64,000 nucleotides of DNA, from NCBI RefSeq assembly GCF_019145355.1, contig NZ_JAHSTY010000003.1:62001-126000 (forward strand). The letters run 5' to 3'. Positions 45,744-54,396 of this stretch are shown one piece after another. Every line of letters begins with the position of its first letter. Positions within the stretch are counted from its first letter, which is position 1. This DNA is from Pseudomonas azadiae. Its GTDB lineage: Bacteria; Pseudomonadota; Gammaproteobacteria; Pseudomonadales; Pseudomonadaceae. Position numbers and translations under genes: made by a program. Below the pieces are notes generated by a model. It saw only the letters and a program-made list of their open reading frames with translations, searched no databases and was not told where the DNA came from.

Positions 45744-47134
45744 CGCTGGGTCGCCCGTACCAGCAATTGCTCAAGCAGCTTCAGGCCGAGCTCGATTTCC
45801 GGGTAGCTGATTTCCAGGGACGGCGCCAGGGTGATCACGTTCTTGTAGTAACCGCCCACGTCGAGGATCAGGCCGAGTTTGCGCCCATCCACCAGCATGT
45901 CGCCCTTCATACCTTCCTCGACCATGTAGTCCAGAGTCGCCTTGTCCGGCGTGAAGCCGTCCGGGCCGCAGATTTCGCAGCGCAGGGCCAGGCCCAGGCC
46001 GTCGACGTCGCCGATGATCGGGAAACGTTTCTGCAAGTCTTGCAGGCCTTCGAGAAAGAACTTGCCCTTGGCCATGACCATCGCGCCGTAGTCGACTTCA
46101 CTGGTCATCTTGAACATTTCCAGGCCCACCGCCGTGCCCAACGGGTTGGAGGCGAAGGTGGAGTGGGTCGAACCTGGCGGGAAGATCTTCGGGTTGATCA
46201 GCTCTTCACGGGCCCAGATACCGCCCAGTGGGTTGAGGCCGTTGGTCAGCGCCTTGCCGAACACGATCACATCGGGCTGCACGTCGAAGTGCTCGATCGA
46301 CCAGAGTTTGCCGGTGCGGTAGAAGCCCATCTGGATTTCGTCACTGACCATCAAAATACCGTGCTGATCGAGGACGTGCTTGAGCTCGCGGTAGAAGTTC
46401 ATCGGCGGGATCACGTAGCCGCCGGTGCCCTGGATCGGCTCGACGTAGAACGCGGCATACTCACTCTGGCCGACCTTCGGGTCCCACACACCGTTGTATT
46501 CGGTCTCGAACAGGCGCGCGAATTGCTGCACGCAATGGCTGCCGTACTCTTCCTTGGTCATGCCTTTGGGGCCACGGAAGTGGTACGGGAACGGGATGAA
46601 CTGCGCGCGCTCGCCGAAATGGCCGTAGCGGCGACGGTAGCGGTAGCTGGAGGTGATCGACGAGGCGCCGAGCGTACGACCGTGGTAGCCACCTTCGAAG
46701 GCGAACATCAGGCTCTTGCCGTTGGTGGCGTTACGCACCACCTTCAGCGAGTCTTCGATGGACTGCGAACCGCCGACGTTGAAGTGCACGCGGCCATCGA
46801 GGCCGAACTTGTTCTTGGCGTCGACCGCGATCATTTCCGACAGCTCGATCTTGCCCTTGTGCAGGTACTGGCTGGCGATCTGCGGCAGGGTGTCGATCTG
46901 CTGTTTCAACGCATTGTTCAGGCGCGGATTGGCGTAGCCGAAGTTCACCGCCGAGTACCACATTTGCAGGTCGAGGTAGGCCTGGTCTTCGGTGTCCCAC
47001 ACGTAGGAGCCTTCGCAACGGCTGAAAATGCGCGGCGGTTCGATGTAGTGGACGGTGTCGCCGTAGGAGCAGTACTTGGCTTCTTTATCCAGGAGTATCT
47101 GGTCTTCGGCGGTGGCGATTCGGATATCAGACAT
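45740..47134 (-). CDS. Class III PLP-dependent aminotransferase
   Basis: A 464-residue protein started at MSDIRIATAEDQILLDKE, overlapping the upstream stop by eight bases. PLP-binding features: GGSQSIEDSLKVVR (phosphate loop), FEGGYHGRT, Asp265 in MVSDEIQMGF and the Schiff-base Lys294 in VFGKALTNGLNP. Class III members act on omega-amino groups or on amines such as ornithine, GABA and diaminobutyrate; the preferred substrate is not predictable here. Placed between a HAD phosphatase and an esterase, it is likely a pathway enzyme. Confidence 0.9.
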   Translation of the reverse strand: MSDIRIATAEDQILLDKEAKYCSYGDTVHYIEPPRIFSRCEGSYVWDTEDQAYLDLQMWYSAVNFGYANPRLNNALKQQIDTLPQIASQYLHKGKIELSEMIAVDAKNKFGLDGRVHFNVGGSQSIEDSLKVVRNATNGKSLMFAFEGGYHGRTLGASSITSSYRYRRRYGHFGERAQFIPFPYHFRGPKGMTKEEYGSHCVQQFARLFETEYNGVWDPKVGQSEYAAFYVEPIQGTGGYVIPPMNFYRELKHVLDQHGILMVSDEIQMGFYRTGKLWSIEHFDVQPDVIVFGKALTNGLNPLGGIWAREELINPKIFPPGSTHSTFASNPLGTAVGLEMFKMTSEVDYGAMVMAKGKFFLEGLQDLQKRFPIIGDVDGLGLALRCEICGPDGFTPDKATLDYMVEEGMKGDMLVDGRKLGLILDVGGYYKNVITLAPSLEISYPEIELGLKLLEQLLVRATQR

Positions 47135-47822
47135 GGTGGAAGAGTTCCTGATTTTCAACAAAGGAGGCGGCGTTGGCAGCGATGCCTTGCGGCAGTTGCG
47201 CAAGCAACGCCGGTACTTGGGCAAAGCTGTCGAAGCGCGCATGGGGAATCTGGTGGGCCACGCAGTAGTCGGCGAGGCTGCCCTTGGCGAACACGAAGTC
47301 GGCGGTGGACGCCACGCACATGTCGGACTTGCCGTCGCCGATCACCAGCACCCGTTTGTTGTGCGGGGTGGATTTGCACTTGCAGTTGCCGGAGGCGGCG
47401 CGGCAGGCGTCGCTGGCGTAGGGGAAATCGATGCGCCAACTGTTCTGGTCAACCTGGCGCAGGCGGTTGGCGAGGATCGGCAGCAAGGTCACGTAGTGGC
47501 GCGACAGGATCCGCGCGATGCCTTGCTCGATGCCATCGCTGACCACTTCGATGGACGCGCCCAGGCCCATCACGTGATCGACGAAATCCGGGAAGTCCGG
47601 GTCGATCTCGACGCTGTCGAAATACGCCAGCAGTTCGGATGGAGTCGCCTTGATCAGCGCCAGTTGGCGGCTCAGGCATTCGCGTGAACCGATATGCCCA
47701 TCCAGCCATTGCTGTTCGATGGTTTCCCATTCGGGGCCGGCGAAACGTTGGAGGACGTTGTCGATGACATCGGTGGGGGTAATGGTCCCGTCGAAGTCGC
47801 ACACGATATGCCAGTCAATCAT
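47127..47822 (-). CDS. HAD-IB phosphatase, MtnX-like
   Basis: A 231-residue protein started at MIDWHIVCDFDGTITPTDVI; the frame is open upstream through the promoter, so earlier starts are rejected. HAD motif I is DFDGT (Asp9, Asp11), motif II lies in IEVVSDG, and motif IV is VIGDGKSDMCVA. A Cys-rich insert (CRAASGNCKCKS) is seen, as in MtnX-like members. It should dephosphorylate a small phosphorylated metabolite. It is the first gene of the sigma-54 unit; mtn methionine-salvage genes are not present nearby, so a salvage role is doubtful. Confidence 0.85.
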   Translation of the reverse strand: MIDWHIVCDFDGTITPTDVIDNVLQRFAGPEWETIEQQWLDGHIGSRECLSRQLALIKATPSELLAYFDSVEIDPDFPDFVDHVMGLGASIEVVSDGIEQGIARILSRHYVTLLPILANRLRQVDQNSWRIDFPYASDACRAASGNCKCKSTPHNKRVLVIGDGKSDMCVASTADFVFAKGSLADYCVAHQIPHARFDSFAQVPALLAQLPQGIAANAASFVENQELFHHV

Positions 47823-47870
47823 TGTGGTTACCCTGATGGAGCGCGCTGTCTGCGCTTGCATCAGGGGTAG

Positions 47871-47886
47871 AGCAGGGACTGTGCCA
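47871..47886 (-). promoter_or_regulatory. Sigma-54 promoter of the six-gene operon
   Basis: Minus strand TGGCACAGTCCCTGCT: GG and GC exactly ten bases apart with the TGGCAC core, 49-64 bases upstream of the HAD phosphatase start. Confidence 0.8.
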
Positions 47887-47938
47887 ATTGGCCATCGCCC
47901 AGCGGGGCTGGGCCCGCCCCGGGATATGTGTCGCACAA

Positions 47939-47965
47939 GCTACAATTTTTGTAGCTTGCTACAAA
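47939..47965. promoter_or_regulatory. Double palindrome, putative activator site of the six-gene operon
   Basis: Three half-sites occur: GCTACAA (47939-47945), TTTGTAGC (47948-47955) and GCTACAAA (47958-47965). The outer two pair with the middle one to give two overlapping inverted repeats. The site is centred about 75 bases upstream of the -24/-12 element, the usual place for NtrC-type activators, and is probably bound by the regulator at 40492-41889. Confidence 0.65.
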
Positions 47966-48037
47966 CAAGATGAGTGCTTGCGCGGGCATGCCGGTCTGCG
48001 CGTTCATGCGCGTGCATTCACTTCAGGAGCCGTGACC

Positions 48038-48793
48038 ATGTTTAGGATCACATGCGCTGCACTCGCCGGTTTGCTGAGCCTCTGTGCGCACGCCGAAGGC
48101 ATCACCGGTGACGTCGGCGCAGGCGTCAGCTACCAGCCCCACGACCCCACCGGCAGCCGCTACGAAACCCGGCCCGTGCCGTATCTCGACCTGGACTGGG
48201 GCGATGTCAGCGTGGGCACCGACGACGGTTTGACCTGGAGCGCCTTGCACACCCATGGCTTCAGCGCCGGGCCTTACATCAATTACTTGCAGGGGCGCAC
48301 CTCCAACGGGTCGCTGCAGGGGCTGCGCAATGTGTCGGACATGGCTGAGATAGGCGGCTTTGTCCAATACGCGCCGGCTGACTTCTGGCGGGTCTACGCG
48401 CAACTGGGCCAGGCCGTGGGCGGCGGCCATTCGCAAAGTGGCGCGCTTGGCAAGGTCGGGGGTGAGCTGGGTTACCCGCTGGGCGGCGGGATCATCGGCA
48501 GCAGCGGCCTGGTGGCGCATTTTGCCGATGCGCGCCAGACCCAGACGTATTTCGGGGTGGATGACAGCGAAGCCGCAGCCACCGGATTCAAGGCCTACAA
48601 CGCCAGCGGCGGCTTTCAGAACGTCACCCTGAGCCAGAGCTTCCAGTTCCCGCTGGCGCGCAATTGGTCACTGTTGACCAGCGCGAGTTGGGTACACCTG
48701 GTGGGTTCGGCGGCGGACAGCAGCATCGTCAGGCAGAGCGGTGATGTGAACCAGGGTCAGGTGCAAACGGCGATCAGTTACACCTTCAACTGA
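48038..48793 (+). CDS. MipA/OmpV-family outer-membrane protein
   Basis: A 251-residue protein started at MFRITCAALAGLLSLCAHA (signal peptide, cleaved after AHA), preceded by the ribosome-binding site AGGAG. The body alternates polar and hydrophobic residues in beta-barrel fashion and ends in a terminal aromatic strand (VQTAISYTFN, C-terminal Phe-Asn). Segments YLDLDWGDVSVGTDDGL and GGELGYPLGGGIIGSSGL are typical of MipA/OmpV proteins. It is divergent from the sigma-54 operon and could share its control region. Confidence 0.82.
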   Translation: MFRITCAALAGLLSLCAHAEGITGDVGAGVSYQPHDPTGSRYETRPVPYLDLDWGDVSVGTDDGLTWSALHTHGFSAGPYINYLQGRTSNGSLQGLRNVSDMAEIGGFVQYAPADFWRVYAQLGQAVGGGHSQSGALGKVGGELGYPLGGGIIGSSGLVAHFADARQTQTYFGVDDSEAAATGFKAYNASGGFQNVTLSQSFQFPLARNWSLLTSASWVHLVGSAADSSIVRQSGDVNQGQVQTAISYTFN

Positions 48794-48810
48794 TACACAC
48801 TGATTAAAAC

Positions 48811-48900
48811 TGTGGGAGCGGGCTTGCTCGCGAATGCGGTGGGTCAGTGACGTATGTATCGACTGAAACACCGCTTTCGCGAGCAAGCCCGCTCCCACAT
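48811..48900. repeat. REP pair (GTGGGAGCGGGCTTGCTCGCGAA type)
   Basis: Inverted arms of about 35 bases between convergent genes; the same family forms the outer pair at 53653-53865. Confidence 0.9.
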
Positions 48901-48925
48901 TTGGACCCCATTTCATAGAGACATT

Positions 48926-49318
48926 TCAGTGTTCTTCGCCCTCAGCCAAAAGCGCGATCCCGGCGATAATCACCCCCACCCCCACCCAGTGCAGCGGGCT
49001 GATATGTTCCCCCAGCCCCAGCCATGAACCCAGCAACACCGCCACGAACACCAGTGAACTCAGCGGAAACGCCAGGGACAAACTGCTGCGCCGCAGGATC
49101 AGCATCCATACGAAAAACGCGCCGATGTAGCAGGCAATCGCCGCCAGGATCCCCGGGTTGCGGGCCACCTCGGCCAGCCACTGCCAGTTGAAATCCATCT
49201 GCCCCAATTGGTCCCCGGCCACTTTGGTGAACAATTGCCCGGCGCTTTCGGTACAGATCAACAATGCCCACAGCACCAGCGTGCCGACACGCCCCTGCAG
49301 CCACGTCTGCGCATTCAT
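48926..49318 (-). CDS. Half-size EamA/DMT transporter subunit B
   Basis: A 130-residue membrane protein started at MNAQTWLQGRVGTLVLWA; the open frame extends far upstream but lies over the neighbouring gene in another frame. Four hydrophobic helices are visible (about residues 12-30, 55-75, 80-100, 108-125), half of a typical ten-helix EamA protein and similar in size to SMR proteins. It overlaps the upstream partner by four bases (ATGA), so the two probably form a heterodimeric exporter. Confidence 0.8.
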   Translation of the reverse strand: MNAQTWLQGRVGTLVLWALLICTESAGQLFTKVAGDQLGQMDFNWQWLAEVARNPGILAAIACYIGAFFVWMLILRRSSLSLAFPLSSLVFVAVLLGSWLGLGEHISPLHWVGVGVIIAGIALLAEGEEH

Positions 49319-49695
49319 GCCTGGCCCCCGGCAATCGCAACCAGCATCACACCCAAGGTAATCACCAGCGTGCCCAGCCAACGGCGGCGGCTGACGGTTT
49401 CGCCCAGCACCACCTTGCCCGCCAGCACCACCCCGCAATACGCCAGCGCGGCCGCCGGGAACAACAGGCTCAACGGCGCGCGGGACAGCGCTTCGAGCCA
49501 CACGAAGAACTCGATGGCATACGCGCCGATCCCGGCCCACAACAGCGGCGCATGGAACACTTGGCTCCAGAAGGCATTCAGGCGAAAACCGCCCTCCAAC
49601 TCGGGCAAACGGTCCAGGCCGAGCTTGAAACACAACTGGCCGAGCACATCGAGCACGATGGAAAACGCCACCAGCCACACCACGGTCAACGTCAC
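49315..49695 (-). CDS. Half-size EamA/DMT transporter subunit A
   Basis: A 126-residue membrane protein with a GTG start overlapping the stop of the arginase-family gene (GTGA). Four hydrophobic helices: about residues 4-22, 48-66, 72-92 and 104-122. An acidic residue lies in helix 2 (YAIEFFVW). Like its partner it is SMR-sized but has EamA-type sequence. Paired half-size DMT proteins of this kind (for example ArnE/ArnF) act as heterodimers. The substrate is unknown. Confidence 0.8.
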   Translation of the reverse strand: MTLTVVWLVAFSIVLDVLGQLCFKLGLDRLPELEGGFRLNAFWSQVFHAPLLWAGIGAYAIEFFVWLEALSRAPLSLLFPAAALAYCGVVLAGKVVLGETVSRRRWLGTLVITLGVMLVAIAGGQA

Positions 49696-50612
49696 GGGAA
49701 CAGCTCCTCAAACAGATCAATCAGGGCTTCATTGGTGACCGCATTGCGTTGCAGGTCCTCGGCGCTCCAGCGCTGCGGTGGCGGCTGGTCGGACTTGGCT
49801 TCCCAACGTTTGAAAGCATTGCTGAACGCCGGCGTGGCGAACTCGCCGCACACGTCGATGCCGATGATGCGTTTGCGCGCAGCCAAGGCCCGCAGGGCTT
49901 GCAGCAAGTGGGTCAGGCGCATCCCGCCCTGGTCCCAGTTGGTGGCCGCGTCTTCGCTGGCGAGCACGTCTTTGTCGAGGGTGATCCAGATCGCCTCGGT
50001 GGGCAGGCTGTCGATCAGTTGCTCAAGAAACGCCGTCCAATCGAGCTCGGCCAGGTTGCGCCAGTGCAGGTGGTTTTCCTGTTGTTGATGGCCAGCGCCG
50101 TCCCCTACCCGCCCCCAGACTTTCGACGGTGGATGCTGCCAGGGAAACAGCTGCAATTGCCCGCGCTTGAGCGCGCCGAGGTTGCCGCCGCGCAGTTGCG
50201 GGTTATGCAGGTCATCGCTGCAGGGCCCGAGGGTGACGATGCGTTTGATCGCCGGCATTTTCAGCGCGCGGTTGACCCACGAGCCACAGTGGCGCTTGGG
50301 CGCAAAGCGCACCCAGTCGGGGTGGTTGTCGAAGTGGATCAGGCTGATGGGTTCTTTCAGGTCGGCGAGAAACGCTGGCGTGAGGTGGTGATAATCCCCG
50401 GAGCCGACAAACAGGATTTCCGGCCGCGCGTCCGTGGGCCGGGGCCTCTGGGCCAGGCGCTGAGTAAAGCGCTTCCAGTTTTTTTCGGTGGACCACAGGC
50501 GCAGTTTCGGGCCCAGGTCCAGCAGGTCGATGCGCGTGGCACGGCCGCTGGCCAAACGCCGGGCAATCGGTGCCTGGCGGGTGAGGCTGTGGTCGAGGTC
50601 AAGAATATTCAA
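49692..50612 (-). CDS. Arginase/agmatinase-family hydrolase
   Basis: A 306-residue protein; the most likely start is TTG at 50612, preceded by AGGGGGAA. Ureohydrolase metal motifs can be read: GSGDYHH in place of GGDH, DNHPD (the canonical DAHxD ligands are all present) and LDKDV in place of DxDxxDP. Most manganese ligands are therefore kept, but the spacing and flanks are diverged from true arginases. It is cotranscribed with two half-size transporters, suggesting a guanidino or amidino compound that is processed and exported; this is inference. Confidence 0.72.
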   Translation of the reverse strand: MNILDLDHSLTRQAPIARRLASGRATRIDLLDLGPKLRLWSTEKNWKRFTQRLAQRPRPTDARPEILFVGSGDYHHLTPAFLADLKEPISLIHFDNHPDWVRFAPKRHCGSWVNRALKMPAIKRIVTLGPCSDDLHNPQLRGGNLGALKRGQLQLFPWQHPPSKVWGRVGDGAGHQQQENHLHWRNLAELDWTAFLEQLIDSLPTEAIWITLDKDVLASEDAATNWDQGGMRLTHLLQALRALAARKRIIGIDVCGEFATPAFSNAFKRWEAKSDQPPPQRWSAEDLQRNAVTNEALIDLFEELFP

Positions 50613-50683
50613 GGCAGTGTTCCCCCTAAGGCTTCAGGGGGTCGATGCAAGGGGCGGGCCAGGTGGGTACAACACAAATCCAA

Positions 50684-50774
50684 ATGTGGGAGCTGGCTTG
50701 CCTGCGATGGCGGTGGGTCAGCCCAACATGCATTTACTGATACACCGCTATCGCAGGCAAGCCAGCTCCCACAG
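50684..50774. repeat. REP pair (GTGGGAGCTGGCTTGCCTGCGATGGC type)
   Basis: Inverted arms between the DsbA-family gene and the arginase-family gene; same family as at 26926 and 40377. Confidence 0.9.
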
Positions 50775-50792
50775 TTTGAACTGTGTTCGGCT

Positions 50793-51446
50793 TTAGTTTT
50801 TGGACTCGCTGATGATCTGGCGAATCGCCCCCACAAACGCCTCGGCCGGCTGGCCACCGCTGACGGCGTACTGGTCGTTGAACACAATGGTCGGCACCGA
50901 GGTCACCCCACGAGAGGTCCATAGTTGTTCCTGCTCGCGCACCTCGGCGGCGTACTCATCCGAGGCCAGAATCTCGGCGGCGCGCTGGACATCCAGGCCG
51001 ACGCTTTCGGCGATGATCGCCAGGGTCGCGTGGTCGGAAGGGTCCTGGCCATCGGTGAAATACGCCTTGAACAGCGCTTCCTTGAGGTTGTACTGCAAGC
51101 CTTCCAGCCCGGCCCAATGCAGCAGGCGGTGCGCGTCGAAGGTGTTGTAGATACGGCTCTGGCCATCGGTGCGAAAGGCAAAGCCCAGCGCGGCGCCCAT
51201 GTCGCGGATGCGCGCGCGGTTGGCTTGGGATTCTTCAGCGCTTGAGCCGTATTTTTCGGTGATGTGCTCGACGATGTTTTGCCCTTCGGCGGGCATGTTC
51301 GGGTTCAGTTCGAACGGCTGGAAACGGATCTCGGCCTGCACCTCGCCGCCGAGCTGGTCAAGGGCTTCAGTCAGGCCGCGCAGGCCGATGATGCACCAGG
51401 GGCAGGACACGTCGCTGACGAAATCGATTTTCAGGGGAGTACTCAT
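50793..51446 (-). CDS. DsbA-family oxidoreductase (FrnE-like)
   Basis: A 217-residue thioredoxin-fold protein started at [18 protein letters not shown]. The active site is CPWC near residue 15, and the cis-Pro segment is [12 protein letters not shown] near residue 183. There is no signal peptide, so it is cytoplasmic, like FrnE and 2-hydroxychromene-2-carboxylate isomerase relatives. FrnE-type proteins act as disulfide isomerases in oxidative stress in other bacteria; the substrate here is unknown. Confidence 0.9.
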   Translation of the reverse strand: MSTPLKIDFVSDVSCPWCIIGLRGLTEALDQLGGEVQAEIRFQPFELNPNMPAEGQNIVEHITEKYGSSAEESQANRARIRDMGAALGFAFRTDGQSRIYNTFDAHRLLHWAGLEGLQYNLKEALFKAYFTDGQDPSDHATLAIIAESVGLDVQRAAEILASDEYAAEVREQEQLWTSRGVTSVPTIVFNDQYAVSGGQPAEAFVGAIRQIISESKN

Positions 51447-51500
51447 GGTAGGCAACCTCGCTGCTTGAATGTGCCGCAAAGGTTGCACGATACACCAATG

Positions 51501-52520
51501 TCACAGCAGCTTCGCAGGCGCCACCGGATCAATCTGCGCCCAGTGCGCCGCATCTTCACGATGGGCTTGCAGGTACGGCAACACCGCCGTCAGCAGCGGC
51601 GCCTTGAACGCTTCCTGGAAACGATGGGCCATGCCGGGAATCAGTTTCAGCTGGCTGCCCTGAATATGCGCGGCCAGGTGCACGCCATGCATTACCGGCA
51701 ACAACGGGTCGGCGGTGCCGTGCACCACCAGCGTCGGTACGCGCAGTTGGTTGAGCAACGGCACGCGACTGGGTTCGGCGAGGATCGCCATGATCTGGCG
51801 CTTGACCCCTTCGGGGTTGAAGGCGCGGTCGTAGGACAGGGCCGCCTGGTGCAGCAACGCCTGGCGATCATCCTTCACGTTCGGGCTGCCCAGCGCCGCG
51901 AGCAAATCGGCCTGCTGTTCCAGCGCCACTTCACGGTTGGGCGCGCTGCGGCGCGACAACAATTGCACCAACGCCGCATTCGGCGCCGGCAGGCCTTCGG
52001 CGCCGGAGCTGGTCATGATCAAGGTCAGGCTTTCCACCCGTTGCGGTGCCATGGCGGCCATGTGCTGGGCGATCATGCCGCCCATGCTCACGCCCAGCAC
52101 GTGGAATCGCTCGATGTGCAAGGCGTCCATCAAGCCGAGCGCGTCGTCGCTCATGTCGGTCAAGGTATACGGCGCCGCCACGGGCAGGCCGAGCTTGTAG
52201 CGCAGCACTTCAAAAGTCAGGTTGGCATTGGCTGGAGCCTGGCGCCAGGTCGACAGGCCAACGTCGCGGTTGTCATAACGGATCACCCGAAAACCCTGCT
52301 GACACAGGGCGACGACGACTTCGTCGGGCCAGTGGATCAATTGCCCGCCCAGGCCCATCACCAGCAGCAAGGCAGGGTCGGACGCACGGCCAATGCTCTG
52401 GTAGGCGATGCTCACCTGAGCCAGGTCGACCGTTTGGGTCGGGACATTGACGTCACATCGAGAAGCCGCAAAAGACGGCAGGCCGAACAATAAGGCGGCC
52501 AGTAAACACAACACGCGCAT
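51501..52520 (-). CDS. Secreted alpha/beta hydrolase
   Basis: A 339-residue protein started at [18 protein letters not shown] (signal peptide, cleaved after FAA). The hydrolase core has [12 protein letters not shown] (oxyanion), the nucleophile elbow GVSMGGM, the acid in [10 protein letters not shown] and the His in PGMAHRF. The closest pattern is the periplasmic or secreted lipase/esterase-like alpha/beta hydrolases. The start was chosen because the frame upstream of 52520 overlaps the metR promoter region. It is divergent from metR. Confidence 0.85.
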   Translation of the reverse strand: MRVLCLLAALLFGLPSFAASRCDVNVPTQTVDLAQVSIAYQSIGRASDPALLLVMGLGGQLIHWPDEVVVALCQQGFRVIRYDNRDVGLSTWRQAPANANLTFEVLRYKLGLPVAAPYTLTDMSDDALGLMDALHIERFHVLGVSMGGMIAQHMAAMAPQRVESLTLIMTSSGAEGLPAPNAALVQLLSRRSAPNREVALEQQADLLAALGSPNVKDDRQALLHQAALSYDRAFNPEGVKRQIMAILAEPSRVPLLNQLRVPTLVVHGTADPLLPVMHGVHLAAHIQGSQLKLIPGMAHRFQEAFKAPLLTAVLPYLQAHREDAAHWAQIDPVAPAKLL

Positions 52521-52702
52521 GAAAAACACCGAAACGCAGAACCCCAGTAGAGCGCGAGTCTGATGAAGTTTGTTCAAGCGCGCTGCCACACTTCCATGAC
52601 AGTTTGATGAAGAGTGCCCAGCGGTCGAGGTCGACACGCCTTGCAACATGAGACAAACTCACGCAATCCGTTATTGTCATAAATTGTCTTCATGGAGAGC
52701 CC

Positions 52703-53620
52703 GTGCTCGAGATCCGTCACCTCAAGACCCTGCACGCCTTGCGCGAAGCCGACAGCCTGGTGGAAGCCGCCGAGCGCCTGCACCTGACGCAGTCGGCGCT
52801 GTCCCACCAGTTCAAGGAACTGGAAGAGCGCCTGGGCATGCAGTTGTTTGTGCGCAAGACCAAGCCGCTGCGCTTCACCAGCGCCGGCCTGCGCCTGCTG
52901 CAACTGGCCGATGCCACCCTGCCGCTGTTGCGCGGCGCCGAGCGCGATATTGCGCGGCTGGCCGGCGGTACGGCCGGGCGCTTGCACATGGCGATCGAAT
53001 GCCACAGTTGCTTCCAATGGCTGATGCCGACCATCGACCAGTTTCGTGATGCCTGGCCGGAAGTCGAGCTGGACCTGGCGTCCGGTTTCGCCTTCGCACC
53101 GCTGCCGGCCCTGGCCCGTGGCGACCTGGACCTAGTGGTGACCTCCGACCCGCTGGAACTGCCGGGCATCACTTATGTGCCGCTGTTCACCTACGAAGCC
53201 ATGCTGGCGGTGGCCAACCAGCACGCGCTGGCGAACAAGGCGTACATCGTGCCCGAAGACCTGCTGAGCGAAACCCTGATCACCTACCCGGTGGAGCGTG
53301 ACCGCCTGGACATCTTCACCCGCTTCCTGGAACCGGCCGACGTGGAGCCGGCCCAGGTGCGCACCTCGGAATTGACGGTGATGATGATGCAGTTGGTGGC
53401 CAGCGGCCGCGGCGTGTGCGGCATGCCCCATTGGGCGCTGCATGAATACAGCTCGCGCGGCTATGTGAAAGCCAAGCGCCTGGGCGAGAGAGGTTTGTTT
53501 GCAACGCTGTATGCGGGAATTCGTACGGATATGCTGGATGCGCCGTATATGCGCGATTTTTTGCTGACCGCCAAGGACACGTCGTTTTCGACGTTGGATG
53601 GGGTGAGTGCGGTGCGCTAG
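52703..53620 (+). CDS. metR: LysR-family regulator MetR
   Basis: A 305-residue LysR-type regulator with a GTG start. The N-terminal winged HTH is LVEAAERLHLTQSALSHQF. The effector domain has the MetR-like segments MAIECHSCFQWLMP and VVTSDPLELPGITYVPLF. MetR activates met genes, with homocysteine as coregulator. The metR-hydrolase divergent arrangement is common in Pseudomonas. Confidence 0.93.
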   Translation: MLEIRHLKTLHALREADSLVEAAERLHLTQSALSHQFKELEERLGMQLFVRKTKPLRFTSAGLRLLQLADATLPLLRGAERDIARLAGGTAGRLHMAIECHSCFQWLMPTIDQFRDAWPEVELDLASGFAFAPLPALARGDLDLVVTSDPLELPGITYVPLFTYEAMLAVANQHALANKAYIVPEDLLSETLITYPVERDRLDIFTRFLEPADVEPAQVRTSELTVMMMQLVASGRGVCGMPHWALHEYSSRGYVKAKRLGERGLFATLYAGIRTDMLDAPYMRDFLLTAKDTSFSTLDGVSAVR

Positions 53621-53652
53621 GCGACACGATCTCGGAAACAATGAAGGTCAAA

Positions 53653-53865
53653 ATGTGGAGCGGGCTTGCTCGCGAAGGCGGTGTGTAGTGAGCGGGCTTG
53701 TCGAATCGTCGCACCGCCCGCGCTGGGTGGCGAAGCCGCCCCAAACCAGGCGACTCGGTTCTACCTGGAGGTCGGCGGTGTTTTTATTGGGGCCGCTACG
53801 CGGCCCAGCGCGGGGCAAGCCCGCTCACTACAGGCCGTATTCGCGAGCAAGCCCGCTCCCACATT
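53653..53865. repeat. Nested REP elements: one pair inserted in another
   Basis: Outer arms: GTGGAGCGGGCTTGCTCGCG (from 53655) and its complement GAGCAAGCCCGCTCCCAC (to 53863). Inside them is a second, different pair, GTAGTGAGCGGGCTTG (53685) with CAAGCCCGCTCACTAC (to 53831). The whole 53621-53889 gap is made of this structure and holds no gene. Confidence 0.88.
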
Positions 53866-53889
53866 TGATATGGGTTCCCAAATTTGATC

Positions 53890-54396
53890 TCAGTTGTCCT
53901 GCAGTTCGCGCCACATGTGGATCTTGTCGAAGTAGTCGACGCCCACCCGCACGGCCAGCGGCTCCAGGCCGTACTGGATGAACCCGCAGCGCTGGTACAG
54001 GGCGAAGGCGGGGTCATTGCCGGCGGTGACGGTCAACTGGATCAGCTTGAGGCCGGGCTGCCGGCGCGCCTCCTCCAGCGCCGCTTCGACCAACCGGCGG
54101 CCCAGGCCCTGTTGCTGGTGGGCTGCGTTCACGTACATGCCGAACAGGGTGACTTTGTGCCGCGCCTTTTCGCGCGGTTCGAACGCAAGGCCGACAATGC
54201 CGGCCAGTTCGTTCTCGACAAAAGCACCGAGCAACCGGTCCAGCGCGCCGCCCAGGCGCTTTTCCCACCAGCTCAACGGCATGGCCGCACGTTCGGCCAC
54301 GCTGGACGTGAATGCCTGGGGATAGGCGTCATACGCTTGCAGCATCAAGGCTCGATACGCCTGGGCATCGCCGGCCACCAAGGCGCGAATGATCAC
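53890..54396 (-). CDS. GNAT-family N-acetyltransferase
   Basis: A 168-residue protein with a GTG start overlapping the stop of the NUDIX gene (GTGA). The acetyl-CoA-binding motif A is VNAAHQQQGLGRRLVEAAL (Q/R-x-x-G-x-G/A), followed by the DPAFALYQRCGF segment. The substrate is unknown. It is the last gene of a three-gene unit with NUDIX and YN-GYP genes. Confidence 0.88.
   Translation of the reverse strand: MIIRALVAGDAQAYRALMLQAYDAYPQAFTSSVAERAAMPLSWWEKRLGGALDRLLGAFVENELAGIVGLAFEPREKARHKVTLFGMYVNAAHQQQGLGRRLVEAALEEARRQPGLKLIQLTVTAGNDPAFALYQRCGFIQYGLEPLAVRVGVDYFDKIHMWRELQDN

Noticed and set aside
49319..49720. N-terminal extension of the half-size EamA protein to 264 residues
   Set aside because: The extension overlaps its partner gene in another frame and is Arg/Cys/Val-rich without helices; the ATG at 49318 fits the operon overlap.
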